Numbered from the stretch's first letter, positions 1 to 8,256 are shown. The stretch: DNA of 64,000 nucleotides from CAWDCV01 sp963728125 (GCA_963728125.1 CAVSIZ010000010.1:1-64000), one strand, 5' to 3'. The notes: generated by a model from the letters alone, not told the origin. A program made the numbers and translations.

Positions 1-296
1 AACGACCGAGTCGGATACAGCCCGCACGCTTCTTGATCCGAAAGGTGCCTCCTGCCTCACGCGGACATCGAGCTCGAACGCGCAACATCTGGCGGGCCAG
101 GTTGGCCTTTCGTGCTCCTCGTCCGGCAGCAAGCAGCCGACCCGCGGTGAGATCCTCGGGGTAGGACCATCTGGTCCTCAGCCCTTCAGTGCGCGATCAG
201 CGCCGCCCGTCGGCCCGGAGACCCGCTCGGTTGATCGGTTGGGTCGCCGCGCAGGTACTCGATGCTCAGGCCGGCGAGCAACCCCAGACGCAGACC

Positions 297-1121
297 TCAT
301 CCTGGCTTACGGCAGATCACCCTCACCGGATGCGTGCGGCCCTCCTCGATGTTGCGGGCCGAGTTGCGCCACTTCTCAGCAGCCCCAGGCCCCATGAGCA
401 CATGCAGGCCGAGGGCCGGCAGTTCGCCACGCTCCGCCACTGCCAGGGTCGCCCGGTATCCCTGCAGGTAGTCCTGGCCGGTGTCGGTGACGTCGATGTC
501 GACGAAACCCGCTGCGCCGAGGAGTTCTACGGTCTCCTCGGGCGTCACGAGGAACTCCCCCCGGCCGTCCTCCGACCAGGGCACCGGGTGGTATGTCGGA
601 CCCGCGTTTCCTCGGCCGTGTTCCGTGATCGCGAAGAATCCACCAGGTCGGATCACCCGCCAGGCCTCACCGAAGAAGGAGGGCCGGTCCGGCACGTTCA
701 TCGTGACGTGCTGGGCGTAGCCGCCGTCAAACGTTCCGTCGCCGTATGGCAGGGCCTGACCGTCCCCCTGTCGCAGGTCGACCACTGCCCCCATCCCGAG
801 CAACTCCGTCAGCCGCCGGCCGGCGTCGATGAACGGCCCAGTCACGTCGATGCCGCTGACCCGGCAACCGAAGCGCCGGGCGAAGTAGCGCGCCGGCCCC
901 CCGAGCCCGCAACCGACGTCGAGCAAGTGGTCCCCGGCCCTCGCTGGAAGGGAGTCGCCAAGCTCGATCGTGGCCGGTAACCCGCGAGCGTGAAAGTGGT
1001 CGACCGGGGCGAGGTCCTCGATGGTCAGCGCGTCGAGTGACTTCCCCGCCGCGTGGAGCGCGGTGACGATCCGACCGTAGACATCCCCGCTGGCCCAGTG
1101 CTCGGCGACCGCGGTAGTCAT
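297..1121 (-). CDS. class I SAM-dependent methyltransferase
   Basis: A 274-aa protein with a Rossmann-type methyltransferase core. The SAM-binding motif I is LLDVGCGLGGPARYFA (about residues 66-81), followed by an acidic motif (SGIDVTG) and the later VIRPGGFFAITEHG strand. The layout (an N-terminal helical segment and a 'GPARYFARRFG' stretch) resembles small-molecule N- or C-methyltransferases of the sarcosine/dimethylglycine or phosphatidylethanolamine type. The substrate cannot be read from sequence. The ATG is preceded by GGGAG at a normal distance and overlaps the stop of a short upstream reading frame (ATGA). It stands alone beside decayed genes. The fold is certain, the substrate unknown. 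Confidence 0.85.
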   Translation of the reverse strand: MTTAVAEHWASGDVYGRIVTALHAAGKSLDALTIEDLAPVDHFHARGLPATIELGDSLPARAGDHLLDVGCGLGGPARYFARRFGCRVSGIDVTGPFIDAGRRLTELLGMGAVVDLRQGDGQALPYGDGTFDGGYAQHVTMNVPDRPSFFGEAWRVIRPGGFFAITEHGRGNAGPTYHPVPWSEDGRGEFLVTPEETVELLGAAGFVDIDVTDTGQDYLQGYRATLAVAERGELPALGLHVLMGPGAAEKWRNSARNIEEGRTHPVRVICRKPG

Positions 1122-1162
1122 CGAGGACTCCCGGCATCTCGGATGAAGGACTCGAGAAACAT
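1118..1162 (-). CDS. possible 14-codon leader peptide coupled to the methyltransferase
   Basis: A 14-residue frame (MFLESFIRDAGSPR) starts 6 nt after a strong GAGGAGGAG ribosome-binding site (1169-1177). Its TGA overlaps the methyltransferase ATG as ATGA. This is the geometry of translational coupling. It could also be the last codons of a lost upstream gene, or chance. No known leader family is recognised. Confidence 0.3.
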   Translation of the reverse strand: MFLESFIRDAGSPR

Positions 1163-1490
1163 GGCCATCTCCTCCTCGCTCCTCAGCCGGAGTGGTTCAC
1201 TGTAGAGAAGAAATAGTCGGCGGACGGCGCCAGCTTTCCCCGCCCCAGCTCAACTATTTGGCTCAATAGGGGCCTGGACTTCTGGAGCCTTGTACTCCTC
1301 TACGGGTCGATGGTGTCGCCCGCTGGTGCCTCACGTCCAGACCTTTCTATGCCCGCCAAGGCGACGTCTGTCGCGAAGCGCGGGGAGGCATCGAAGTGCT
1401 CGGCGAGTGAGGCGCCTGCTCGGCCCTGCGCCGGGAGGTGAGGGGTGCATCCCGCCGGGTTGGCCAGGTACGCCTCGCACATCCGAAGGG
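1163..1490. other. intergenic stretch without a recognisable gene
   Basis: About 330 bases between the methyltransferase and the SDR remnant. Apart from the GAGGAGGAG site at 1169-1177 (minus strand) I see no coherent reading frame, RNA gene or repeat. The reading frames here do not resemble the missing N-terminal half of the SDR. Confidence 0.4.
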
Positions 1491-1814
1491 TCGGGCTACA
1501 TACTCCGTGGTCAAGCGGCGATCGAGGGGCTAACTCTGTCACTGCGCAGGGAGGTCACCCCTTTCGGCATCACCGCCATGACGGTCGAGGCCGGTGGCTT
1601 CCGCACCGGCCTCGCCGGCCGGTCGCTCGTCCAGCCGGAGACGCCGATCGCCGACTACGTCGAGACCGCTGGCAAGCGCCGCAAGGAGCACCGCGCCGGT
1701 CACGGCATGCAGCCCGGATACCCGGCGCGGGCAGCGGCCGCGTTGATCGACGCACTGCGGGCGGCTCTCGACGCCTGGGAGGACGGCAGCCGCAGCATCG
1801 ACTTCACCGACTGA
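1491..1814 (+). pseudogene. C-terminal remnant of a short-chain dehydrogenase/reductase
   Basis: Only the distal third of an SDR is left. It resembles the segment after the catalytic Tyr: AAIEGLTLSLRREVTPFGI, then VEAGGFRTGLAG, then a C-terminal helix ending in SIDFTD and a TGA stop. The Rossmann N-terminus with TGxxxGxG and the NNAG motif are absent. The usual YxxxK appears as YILRG, so the Lys is lost. The sequence upstream of about 1491 does not continue the family in any frame, which points to a deletion rather than a frameshift. It is not expected to be functional. Confidence 0.7.
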
Positions 1815-2222
1815 CCACCTCTCAGGGTCGCAGAATGGTGCAGCCGTGGTGGCCAGACTGCGTCGTTCAGGCGCGCTCCACGGGGTTCGTCGGTGACCGA
1901 ATGCACATCTGACTTGCGGAGATGCACCTCGGCGAACGCCCCGGAACCACCTCAAGCCGCTCTGGCAGTGCGGGGCAGCGTCGGCGGGGTCGGAGTATCA
2001 AGCCTCGCCGCCTACGTAGCCGGGCGGGACGGAAGGGAACTGGAGAATTTCCGGAGCCGTCCGGACAGGCTGATGAGTAGGCGCGTCCTGGCTAGTTAGC
2101 CGTTCGTCCACAGGTCGTCCGGATTCCACAGATCCACTCTGGCCGGTTCACGGCTCGGATCGTCGCTACTAGACGACGAGTGCCTGCGTTGGGCAGGGCC
2201 CACCTCTACGCCGGGAGATCTG
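1815..2222. other. intergenic region upstream of the integrase
   Basis: About 400 bases without a convincing gene. No tRNA or clear promoter was found. It may contain a junction of the mobile element whose integrase follows, but I could not match a direct repeat to the 3' side. Confidence 0.35.
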
Positions 2223-3107
2223 ATGGCGACCAAGCCGCGACGACGTCAGGCTGGCGAGGGCGGTATCAGCGAGTACGCGACGAAGGCCGGTCCGCGCTTC
2301 CTCATCAAGTACCCGGTCATGCTCCAGGACGGTACGAAGCGCGTCGTCCTCAAGCGGGGGTTCAAGAGTCGTCGCGACGCGGCTGCGCAGCTACGGCTGG
2401 AGATCGGCAAAGCGGAGACCGGAGCGTGGGTCGAGCCGACGAAGCAGCGGCTCGACGATTACCTGGCTCAGTGGATCGCTGGGCAACGGCTCAGCGCCTC
2501 GACGCTCTCCTCCTACCGGAAGAACATCCGGCTGCACATCAACCCTTACCTCGGCGAGACCAGTCTGACCCGGCTCACGGGTGCAGCGGTGGACGCCTGG
2601 ATGCGCACGTTGGAGGCGTCGGGCCGCGCGGACGACAGAGGAGGGCTGTCCGCACGGACGGTGCGGTACATCTACACGATCCTCCGGTCCGCGCTGAGCG
2701 ACGCTGTCAAGCACGGTCGGCTGACCCTGAACCCGACCGATCGCTCAACACCGCCGAGCCCGTCGGAGGCCCGACCGCCCGAGATGCAAGCGTGGACAGC
2801 CCCTGAACTCAGTCGCTTCCTGCACTGGGCCGAGGCTCGTGATCCGGACCTGGCGATGGGCTGGCGACTGCTCGCGGCGACTGGGATGCGCCGAGGCGAG
2901 GCGCTGGCGCTCCGATGGCGAGATGTGGATCTCGAGGCCGGCCGACTGCAGGTCCGGCGCAGTCTCAGCACGGTGAAGACGAAGGGCGCTGGCGAGCAAC
3001 TCGTCGAGGGGCCGACGAAGACCGGCCAGGCGCGGGTCGTCGACATCGACGCCGACACGATCGCCGCTCTGCGCGCCTACCGAGCGGGCGGTACGTGGCT
3101 TGGGTAC
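2223..3107 (+). pseudogene. truncated phage-type tyrosine integrase
   Basis: The N-terminal part (about residues 1-60) resembles an AP2-like DNA-binding arm. It is followed by a SAM-like core-binding domain (about 70-175) and the start of the catalytic domain. The first catalytic Arg is in TGMRRGEALALRWRDVDL and the catalytic Lys region is PTKTGQARVVDID. The coding similarity then stops near AALRAYRA: the HxxR box, the second His/Trp and the nucleophilic Tyr are all missing. About 290 of the usual 380-400 residues remain. The reading frame runs on without a stop into the arsR-like sequence. It is very unlikely to recombine DNA. It marks the edge of a former integrative element. Confidence 0.8.
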
Positions 3108-3451
3108 GTGGCCACAGCCCTGCCGCTTCTCGCGGATCCCAAGTGCTGCACACCCCTCACCCGCGAGCCCATCACCGCGGAAGCCGCCGCACAGCTCGCT
3201 CGCACTCTCAAAGCGATTGCCGACCCCGCCCGCCTCCGGCTGCTCTCTATCGTCGGCGCCACGAAGGTGGCGAAGCATGTGTTTGCGACCTCACCGAGCC
3301 GCTCGGCCTGACCCAGCCGACTGTCTCCCACCACCTCAAAGTCCTGGTCGACGCCGGCCTCCTCCACCGCGACAAGCGCGGAATCTGGGCCTACTACTCC
3401 GTCGTCCCCGAAGCACTGAGAACCATCGCCCAACTGCTCGAGCCCACGTAG
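3108..3451 (+). pseudogene. ArsR/SmtB-family repressor with a single-base frameshift
   Basis: Starts at a GTG in the integrase frame and reads DPKCCTPLTREPITAEAA, then KAIADPARLRLLSIV. It continues in another frame as GGEACVCDLTEPLGLTQPTV and SHHLKVLVDAGLLHRDKRG, a winged helix-turn-helix. The ACVCDL box is the As(III)/Sb(III) thiolate site in helix alpha3 of ArsR, and the N-terminal Cys-Cys pair is usual in actinobacterial members. One base appears to be missing near 3258, so the protein is split before the recognition helix. Either the gene is dead, or this is a sequencing error. No arsenic efflux or reductase gene is nearby. Confidence 0.7.
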
Positions 3452-3498
3452 CGCCGCCGACGCGCCGCTTGCCACCCCGGGCTTGGGTGGGCACCGAC

Positions 3499-3529
3499 TG
3501 CTAACAGATTGCTAACAAGCTGGTTAGCA
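3499..3529. repeat. direct and inverted TGCTAAC repeats (candidate integrase arm sites)
   Basis: TGCTAACA occurs at 3499-3506 and 3510-3517. The inverted copy GTTAGCA at 3523-3529 makes a 7-bp palindrome with a 6-nt centre. Such short repeats just downstream of a tyrosine integrase gene are typical of arm-type binding sites. An ArsR operator is the alternative. Confidence 0.45.
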
Positions 3530-3608
3530 CTGGCGCGTACACGGCGTCAGCCTTCGTATCTCAGAAACCACGTTTGTGCAGGTCAGAGCGATGTGATGGT
3601 ACGTACAG

Positions 3609-3657
3609 ACACCCGCTGACACAGCCGAAACGGGTGTTCAAGTCCCCCCTCGGACAC
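3609..3657 (+). other. possible attachment-site / tRNA 3'-end remnant
   Basis: GTTCAAGTCC followed by a C-run and TCGGACAC resembles the T-loop and acceptor end of a tRNA, the common target of tyrosine integrases. A 7-bp hairpin (ACACCCG 3609-3615 with CGGGTGT 3631-3637) precedes it. No complete tRNA can be folded and the T-stem has a mismatch, so this is at best a remnant. Confidence 0.25.
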
Positions 3658-3684
3658 AGTCACGATCCACACGTGAAGGCCGCC

Positions 3685-4140
3685 ATGACTGATGATCGGC
3701 GGCGTGGATCAAGCGCTTTCGAGACCCTCATCGTCCGAGCTCGCGCGGGCGAGGTGAGCCGCGCGGACCTCATGCTGGCGCTCCTGGACACGGTGATGGT
3801 GGTTCCTTCGGGCTCCGATTTCGCTGGCGGCCGAGGCGCGCTGCAACCCGTTCAGGTCGAGCGAGCGGGGGTGACCTGGATGGCGGTCTACACCAGCCTG
3901 GAGGAGGCCAGGCAGGTCGGCCACATCGCTCCGTTCGCTGTGACACTTCTCGGCTCGACCATCCTGGCCGGGCTGACGCCGGGCAGCGGCCTGCTGATCA
4001 ACCCGGACGGTGTCGGCTTCCAGGTCGAACCGTCGCTCGTGGCGGCTATCCAGCGGGACCAAGCGCGGCGCATGGCTGAGGACTCACCCTTGGCCCGTGA
4101 ACAAGCGGTCATTACTGGGCTACTCAAACCGCTGGAATGA
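3685..4140 (+). CDS. SseB-domain protein
   Basis: A 151-aa soluble protein with the SseB N-terminal-domain pattern: a helix, then DTVMVVPSG, then VTWMAVYTSLEEA (about residues 65-77) and ILAGLTPGSGLLINPDG (about 100-116), ending in a short helical tail. These actinobacterial proteins are of uncertain function and are often found near secretion or immunity loci. The ATG at 3685 has GAAGG 5 nt upstream. An upstream in-frame GTG (3673) is less likely. It overlaps the next, frameshifted, gene by ATGA, so the two were an operon. Confidence 0.7.
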   Translation: MTDDRRRGSSAFETLIVRARAGEVSRADLMLALLDTVMVVPSGSDFAGGRGALQPVQVERAGVTWMAVYTSLEEARQVGHIAPFAVTLLGSTILAGLTPGSGLLINPDGVGFQVEPSLVAAIQRDQARRMAEDSPLAREQAVITGLLKPLE

Positions 4141-4591
4141 ACGAGGTGCCGGTCGACCTCGATGTGCTCATCAAGGTCACGGACTCCGAGACCGCATACG
4201 TCGTTAGGAACCACGAAGGTCGAGGTCAGTTCGAGGAGTGGCAGCGCGGGTCATTGAACGAGATCGTCGTCGGTTCCACAGTTGCCGTTGCCTTGCGTTT
4301 TCTGACCTTCCAGCTTGCTCACTTGGCGCGGCCTACCTGGTGGCCGTTGATCAACCCGTCGGAGTATGCCCCGGAGACACGACTGCAGGACGACGACGAG
4401 GGCCACCAGCGATTGCGCTGGGACGACGCTGGCTGCACTATCCGCGCCGGAGGTCCGCGGAATGGCCTGCGCGCGAGTTCAGCTGGGTGGTGCGCGCCGA
4501 TCCGACGGAGGTCGCGCAGAGCTACCTCCAACTCAGTGGTGCACCGTTGTTCCACGTTGACCTAACGAAGGAGGCCCCGGAGGTTTCCTAG
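4137..4591 (+). pseudogene. frameshifted hypothetical gene
   Basis: Starts at ATG overlapping the SseB-like stop (MNEVPVDLDVLIKVTDSETA). The coding character stays in this frame to about 4425, then moves to another frame as PAREFSWVVRADPTEVAQ and ends APEVS at 4591. One indel near 4425-4432 joins the two into a protein of about 150 aa with alternating polar and hydrophobic segments. No family is recognised. A secreted-effector immunity partner is conceivable from the SseB neighbour but is not shown. Confidence 0.45.
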
Positions 4592-4920
4592 GTGCTCGGC
4601 GTTCGCGGCCAGTGGATGCCGACATACGGCTCGGGGTTCGCATCAGCCCATGCCTGCAGCAGTGACGCAAGTGACTCGGCGAGACTCCGTACACGTAGCC
4701 GTGACTTCAGGACGCACACGACAACCAAATCGCGCTCGGACGCGAAGTCCTTGACGTTTTCCGTGACGAGGACGCGGTTCTCCTGTCGCGCTACGGCGGC
4801 TACCTCGCCGTCTGGACGCGCCTGCATGCCGCAGTCCCTGACATACGCCGCGTCGTGCCCCTCAGCCTGGAGCAGCGTGCACGTTCGCGGCGGGAACATC
4901 TCGTCGATCAGAAAGCGCAC
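4588..4920 (-). CDS. PIN-like (DUF5615/Mut7-C-type) toxin
   Basis: A 110-aa protein beginning MRFLIDEMFPPR with a conserved Asp at the end of strand 1. Later come GHDAAYVRDCGMQARPD, RVLVTENVKDFAS (acidic T-E-N-x-x-D) and a C-terminal helix. This arrangement of acidic residues and the short length match PIN-like nucleases of VapC45-type modules. The expected role is an RNase toxin. It starts 3 nt after the stop of the antitoxin-like gene, so it is co-transcribed and probably translationally coupled. The target RNA is unknown. Confidence 0.75.
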   Translation of the reverse strand: MRFLIDEMFPPRTCTLLQAEGHDAAYVRDCGMQARPDGEVAAVARQENRVLVTENVKDFASERDLVVVCVLKSRLRVRSLAESLASLLQAWADANPEPYVGIHWPRTPST

Positions 4921-4923
4921 TCG

Positions 4924-5358
4924 CTAGGACGCCATCAGCTCGGCGCGCTGTTCGGCGAGAACTCGGGCACGTTCAGCGGCCGCATCGTTAGCTCGTACCT
5001 CCGCGTCGATCTCGTCGCGGTGCATCGCCGCGTAATCGAGAGCGACCCGGATCTGTCGCGGATGCAGTCCGAACTGATCCGCCAGCTCGGCGACGCGGCG
5101 CTCAGGGCGCCCGCGGACGGAGCGCAGCGCCGACACGACTTCCCAGACGTCCCCACCGACGGCCAGGGCAGCCCGCCGTCCAGTCGGACCGTCGCGAAAA
5201 ACGATGCCGGGAAAGTCCGCCGAATCAAGACCCTCCGCGACGAGGCGTTCGAGCAGGGCACGTTCCGTGATGCCTTCTGCTGCCGCTTGCTGCTCGAGAC
5301 GCGCCTTGAGGTCGGTGTCGAGACGATATGAGGTCACTCGGCTCACCATGGACGACAT
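4924..5358 (-). CDS. DUF433-type antitoxin
   Basis: A 144-aa protein. Residues about 1-45 look like a ribbon-helix-helix or short helical DNA-binding segment (LDTDLKARLEQQAAAEGI). Then come a DUF433-like part (PGIVFRDGPTGRRAALAVG, then VAELADQFGLHPRQIRVAL, a helix-turn-helix-like unit) and an Ala/Arg-rich C-terminal helix that would wrap the toxin. Either ATG 5358 or ATG 5349 could be the start. The upstream sequence (about 5359-5380) is locally AT-richer with a TAATAC -10-like box, which fits autoregulation. Confidence 0.7.
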   Translation of the reverse strand: MSSMVSRVTSYRLDTDLKARLEQQAAAEGITERALLERLVAEGLDSADFPGIVFRDGPTGRRAALAVGGDVWEVVSALRSVRGRPERRVAELADQFGLHPRQIRVALDYAAMHRDEIDAEVRANDAAAERARVLAEQRAELMAS

Positions 5359-5467
5359 CGTACTACGACTGTATTACACGCAGTGGTGATTGCTGCCCTG
5401 TCATCGGCTGGTTCCTCGCGCACACGAAACGCCAAGGACGGCGGACACGCGGAACCAGCAAACGACT

Positions 5468-5966
5468 TCAGGTGAGGAGGGCGCCGGCCACGGGCATCGT
5501 GGTAAGTAGCCGGGCCACCTCGGCGCGGATGCCGTCGAGCTCCGGCGCGAACAGGTTGCCCGGGCACTGGGTGGCGAGCCAATCGCGATGGCCCGAGACG
5601 CCGAGGACGGTCTTGATCACGCCACTGATCGGATTGACGCGCCTGCGACGGCGACCAGCGTGCTGCTGCGATGAAGGTGCCTGCCGTCGCGGCCGCCGGA
5701 GCAGGACGCCGAGACGTCGATCCACTGGCCGGCTCGCGAACCGTCGACCGGCGGATTCGCGGTGCCCGCGCTCCGGTCCAGTGCACGCTCACAAAGTCGA
5801 TCTCCTCGCCCCGTCGCGGCCGCGTCACTGCCGCCGTCGCCGTCCCACCGAACACGGGCATGGTCGCCGCCGCACCGGTGAGGCCGAGGAAGCTGCGCCG
5901 GGTGCTGAGGACGGATACGGCCGGGGTAGGCATGTGCGGGGCTCCGTGGCTCGGGGTCGCATTCAT
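5468..5966 (-). pseudogene. broken Tat-exported peptidoglycan-recognition/amidase gene
   Basis: The 5' part encodes a twin-arginine signal (STRRSFLGLTGAAATMPVFG, cleavage near ATAA) and then IDFVSVHWTGA. The amidase_2/PGRP C-terminus, VSGHRDWLATQCPGNLF (His and Cys as in zinc ligands) ending in a helix at 5468, lies in another frame. At least one indel separates them, and the middle of the roughly 160-residue domain is largely missing or scrambled. No active enzyme is expected. The start may be at 5966 or the internal ATG at 5933. Confidence 0.65.
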
Positions 5967-5997
5967 TGCCCCGCTACGTCTGGAATCGCCTCGCGGT

Positions 5998-6699
5998 TCA
6001 GCTGCCGTCGACAGTCGCGAGATAGCGACGCACGATCAGCGCCACCACCTCGGGATGGTCACCAATCGGCGCTGCGACAGCGTCTGCCCCTGCGTCCTGC
6101 AGCGTCGCCGTGAACATGCCCGGCGCGAGGAGGTACGTCGCAATGGAGACACTGCGACATCCATTCGTACGAAGCGCTGCCACCGCGTCGGCGACCCGCG
6201 GCTCGGCGCTGGTGACATACGCCGGGGTGACCGAAACCGTCAGTACGTCGCGCAGCCGAGCTGCCGCCGTCTCCACGTCGGCACGAGCGCGGGCGTCGGA
6301 CGAACCGGCAGCGGCGAGGACGATGGCGTCGCCCAGCTGCGGTCCGACGGCAGCCGCGTGCCGGTCCGCAACTGCCGCCACGACCGCGGGATCCGGTCCG
6401 AGCGGGTCGGCAACGGACACGTCCGACCGCCCAACCGTCGCCACCACAGTCGGGATGTCGACCCGGACGTGATACCCGGATGCCAGGAAGAGGGGCACCA
6501 GCACGACCGGTCCCCTGCCAGTAGCGAGCGCGCGCTCGAGCCGTGGCTCCTGCACGTCCACGTAGGCGACGTCCACGATCACGCCTGGCAGCTGCTGCCG
6601 CACCCCGGCCAGCAGTGCGGCAATCGCCGGAGCCCCCGCCTGCTCGCGCGTTCCATGCGCCACCGCGAGGAGCGAGGGAACGGACGCACTCATGACCAC
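5998..6699 (-). CDS. sirohydrochlorin chelatase (CbiX/SirB family)
   Basis: A 233-aa protein with the duplicated CbiX half-domains. LLAVAHGTREQAGAPAI near the N-terminus carries the metal-binding His, and VVLVPLFLASGYHVRVDIP carries the second conserved His. The C-terminal half repeats the fold (VLAAAGSSDARA, SIATYLLAPGMFTATL). The family inserts Fe2+ or Co2+ into sirohydrochlorin for siroheme or cobalamin. The GTG at 6699 lies 9 nt after a TAAGCT -10 box (6709-6714 on this strand). The ATG at 6693 is an alternative start. No siroheme or nitrite/sulfite reductase gene is adjacent. Confidence 0.85.
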   Translation of the reverse strand: MVMSASVPSLLAVAHGTREQAGAPAIAALLAGVRQQLPGVIVDVAYVDVQEPRLERALATGRGPVVLVPLFLASGYHVRVDIPTVVATVGRSDVSVADPLGPDPAVVAAVADRHAAAVGPQLGDAIVLAAAGSSDARARADVETAAARLRDVLTVSVTPAYVTSAEPRVADAVAALRTNGCRSVSIATYLLAPGMFTATLQDAGADAVAAPIGDHPEVVALIVRRYLATVDGS

Positions 6700-6708
6700 G
6701 AGGATCGC

Positions 6709-6718
6709 AGCTTAGGCT
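6709..6718. promoter_or_regulatory. overlapping divergent -10 elements
   Basis: TAGGCT (6713-6718, plus strand) lies 6 nt before the Nudix GTG. TAAGCT (6709-6714 read on the minus strand) lies 9 nt before the chelatase GTG. The two hexamers share the TA at 6713-6714. Both genes would be transcribed with no or nearly no 5' leader. Confidence 0.55.
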
Positions 6719-6724
6719 CGGTGT

Positions 6725-7579
6725 GTGCGGGGCGACGGCGACGGCTGGGTCACCTGCTCCCGCGGGCATGATCATTGGGGCCTGCACGGCGCGGCTGGTC
6801 TGCTCCTCCGCGACAGGGATCGGATCCTGCTCCAGCACCGGGCGATCTGGTCGCACCACGGTGGTACGTGGGGGCTGCTGGGTGGCGCGCGCGACAGCGA
6901 GGAAGCGGCGGCGGAGACGGCGTTACGCGAGGCTGCGGAAGAGGGCCAGATCGCCCCGGACGGGGTCACCGTCCGCGGGACGTACCTCGACGATCACGGC
7001 GGCTGGACGTACACGACCGTGCTCGCCGAGATTCCCGTCCTGTCAGCTCGAACGCTGCACATGCAGCCGCAAGCGGAGAGCATCGAATTGGCCTGGGTCC
7101 ATCGCGACCAAGTGGGGGCCCGTGCGCTGCACCCGGGCTTCGCCGAGTCGTGGTCGGTGCTTGCCACGGCACCGGCTCGTCTGCACCTGGTGGTGGATGC
7201 GGCGAACGTCGTCGGCTCCCGCGCCGACGGGTGGTGGCGCGATCGCGCGGGGGCGACCGGACGCCTGCGCGACCAGCTGGCCGAACTGGCGGCCACTGGC
7301 CTGTCGGCTGAGGCGCTGCCCGAGCAGCTACCCAGCGGATACGCGCACTGGTGGCCGGTCGTGCACCTGGTGACCGAAGGTGTGGCTCGCGACATCGCCG
7401 ACAGCGAGACTGTGGATGTCGTCCGCTCACCGGGAAGCGGCGACGACAGCATTGTCGAGACCGCGGCATCCGCGGATGGGATCGTGGTAGTCGTCACCGC
7501 CGATCGCGAACTGCGACAGCGCTGCGCCGAGGTGGGGGCATCGGTGGTGGGGCCGCGGTGGCTGACGTCCCGGCTGTGA
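6725..7579 (+). CDS. Nudix hydrolase fused to a NYN/YacP-like nuclease domain
   Basis: A 284-aa protein. Residues about 18-145 are a Nudix domain with the box GGARDSEEAAAETALREAAEE (REAAEE core). From about residue 157 a second domain starts with LVVDAANVVGS. It ends with DSIVETA and VVVVTADRELRQRCAEVGA, the acidic-strand pattern of NYN/PIN-like RNases. The N-terminal RGDGDGWVTC-HDHWG segment has a CxxxH-type motif. Nudix enzymes hydrolyse nucleoside diphosphates linked to other groups, including RNA caps. A paired RNase domain suggests RNA or nucleotide turnover. GTG 6725 is chosen because it is 6 nt after the -10 box. Confidence 0.8.
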   Translation: MRGDGDGWVTCSRGHDHWGLHGAAGLLLRDRDRILLQHRAIWSHHGGTWGLLGGARDSEEAAAETALREAAEEGQIAPDGVTVRGTYLDDHGGWTYTTVLAEIPVLSARTLHMQPQAESIELAWVHRDQVGARALHPGFAESWSVLATAPARLHLVVDAANVVGSRADGWWRDRAGATGRLRDQLAELAATGLSAEALPEQLPSGYAHWWPVVHLVTEGVARDIADSETVDVVRSPGSGDDSIVETAASADGIVVVVTADRELRQRCAEVGASVVGPRWLTSRL

Positions 7580-7614
7580 TGCAGCTCGCAGAAATGTCCA
7601 CCGCGATCGTTCGG

Positions 7615-8256
7615 TTAGGACGATGGCGCTGCGGTAGCCGCCGTTGCCGAGCCGGTGAACATCGCCGAGCTGGGCGATCGCAGGTCAGGAGTGATCAGCA
7701 CGTTGAGCGAGGACAGATCGCTCGCGGGCAGGTCGAACGCATACTGGCCGGTTGCCGCGTCGCCGGCCGCAACCGTGCCGGTGATCCCTGAGTCGAAGCC
7801 GCTGGCTGCGTCGAAGATCTGCGCAGACATGGTGAGCGCGGAGCCGGTTCGCATGGCCACGGTCAGGTACGAGCTGTCCAGGGGCTCCGACGAGCCGTTG
7901 TCCACGGTGACCGACACGACGACGCCGGTATGCCCGACGACCGCCCCGACCGCAAGGCTGCTCGGGACGAACTGGATCGCCGAGGTGACGCTCACGGCTA
8001 TGCCGGACGGATACGTGACGGGCGTCGACCCGATCGGTGCGGATCCGGCGGTGCCGCCCCCTCCGGGAGTCACTCCAGCCCCTGGACTGCGCGTCGGAGC
8101 TGGGCTCCCGCTGGTGCTGGTGGACGAGGATGTCGTCTGCGATGGGCTGGGGGCCGCCGCCGAGTCGGTCGACGATGAACAGCCCGCGAAAGTGAATGCG
8201 GCGAGCAGGGCGAGGGCAGCCCGGGCGTAGCTGCGCGCCGACCCGATCGATCGCAT
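7615..8256 (-). CDS. secreted lipoprotein, DUF4352-like
   Basis: A 213-aa protein with a signal peptide ending in a lipobox (TFAGC, Cys about 26) and a Ser/Thr/Pro/Gly linker (about residues 27-75). The beta-rich domain that follows starts GIAVSVTSAIQFVPSS and contains VVVSVTVDNGSSEPLDSS, the immunoglobulin-like pattern of DUF4352 telokin-like domains. It should be anchored on the outer face of the membrane. It diverges from the MMPL gene. The function is unknown. Confidence 0.7.
   Translation of the reverse strand: MRSIGSARSYARAALALLAAFTFAGCSSSTDSAAAPSPSQTTSSSTSTSGSPAPTRSPGAGVTPGGGGTAGSAPIGSTPVTYPSGIAVSVTSAIQFVPSSLAVGAVVGHTGVVVSVTVDNGSSEPLDSSYLTVAMRTGSALTMSAQIFDAASGFDSGITGTVAAGDAATGQYAFDLPASDLSSLNVLITPDLRSPSSAMFTGSATAATAAPSS

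Noticed and set aside
189..980. Rightward frame opposite the methyltransferase
   Set aside because: The other strand carries a clear SAM-binding motif and ribosome-binding site; this frame has neither.
3609..3657. A complete tRNA gene next to the integrase
   Set aside because: Only a T-loop/acceptor-like end can be seen; no D-arm or anticodon arm fits.
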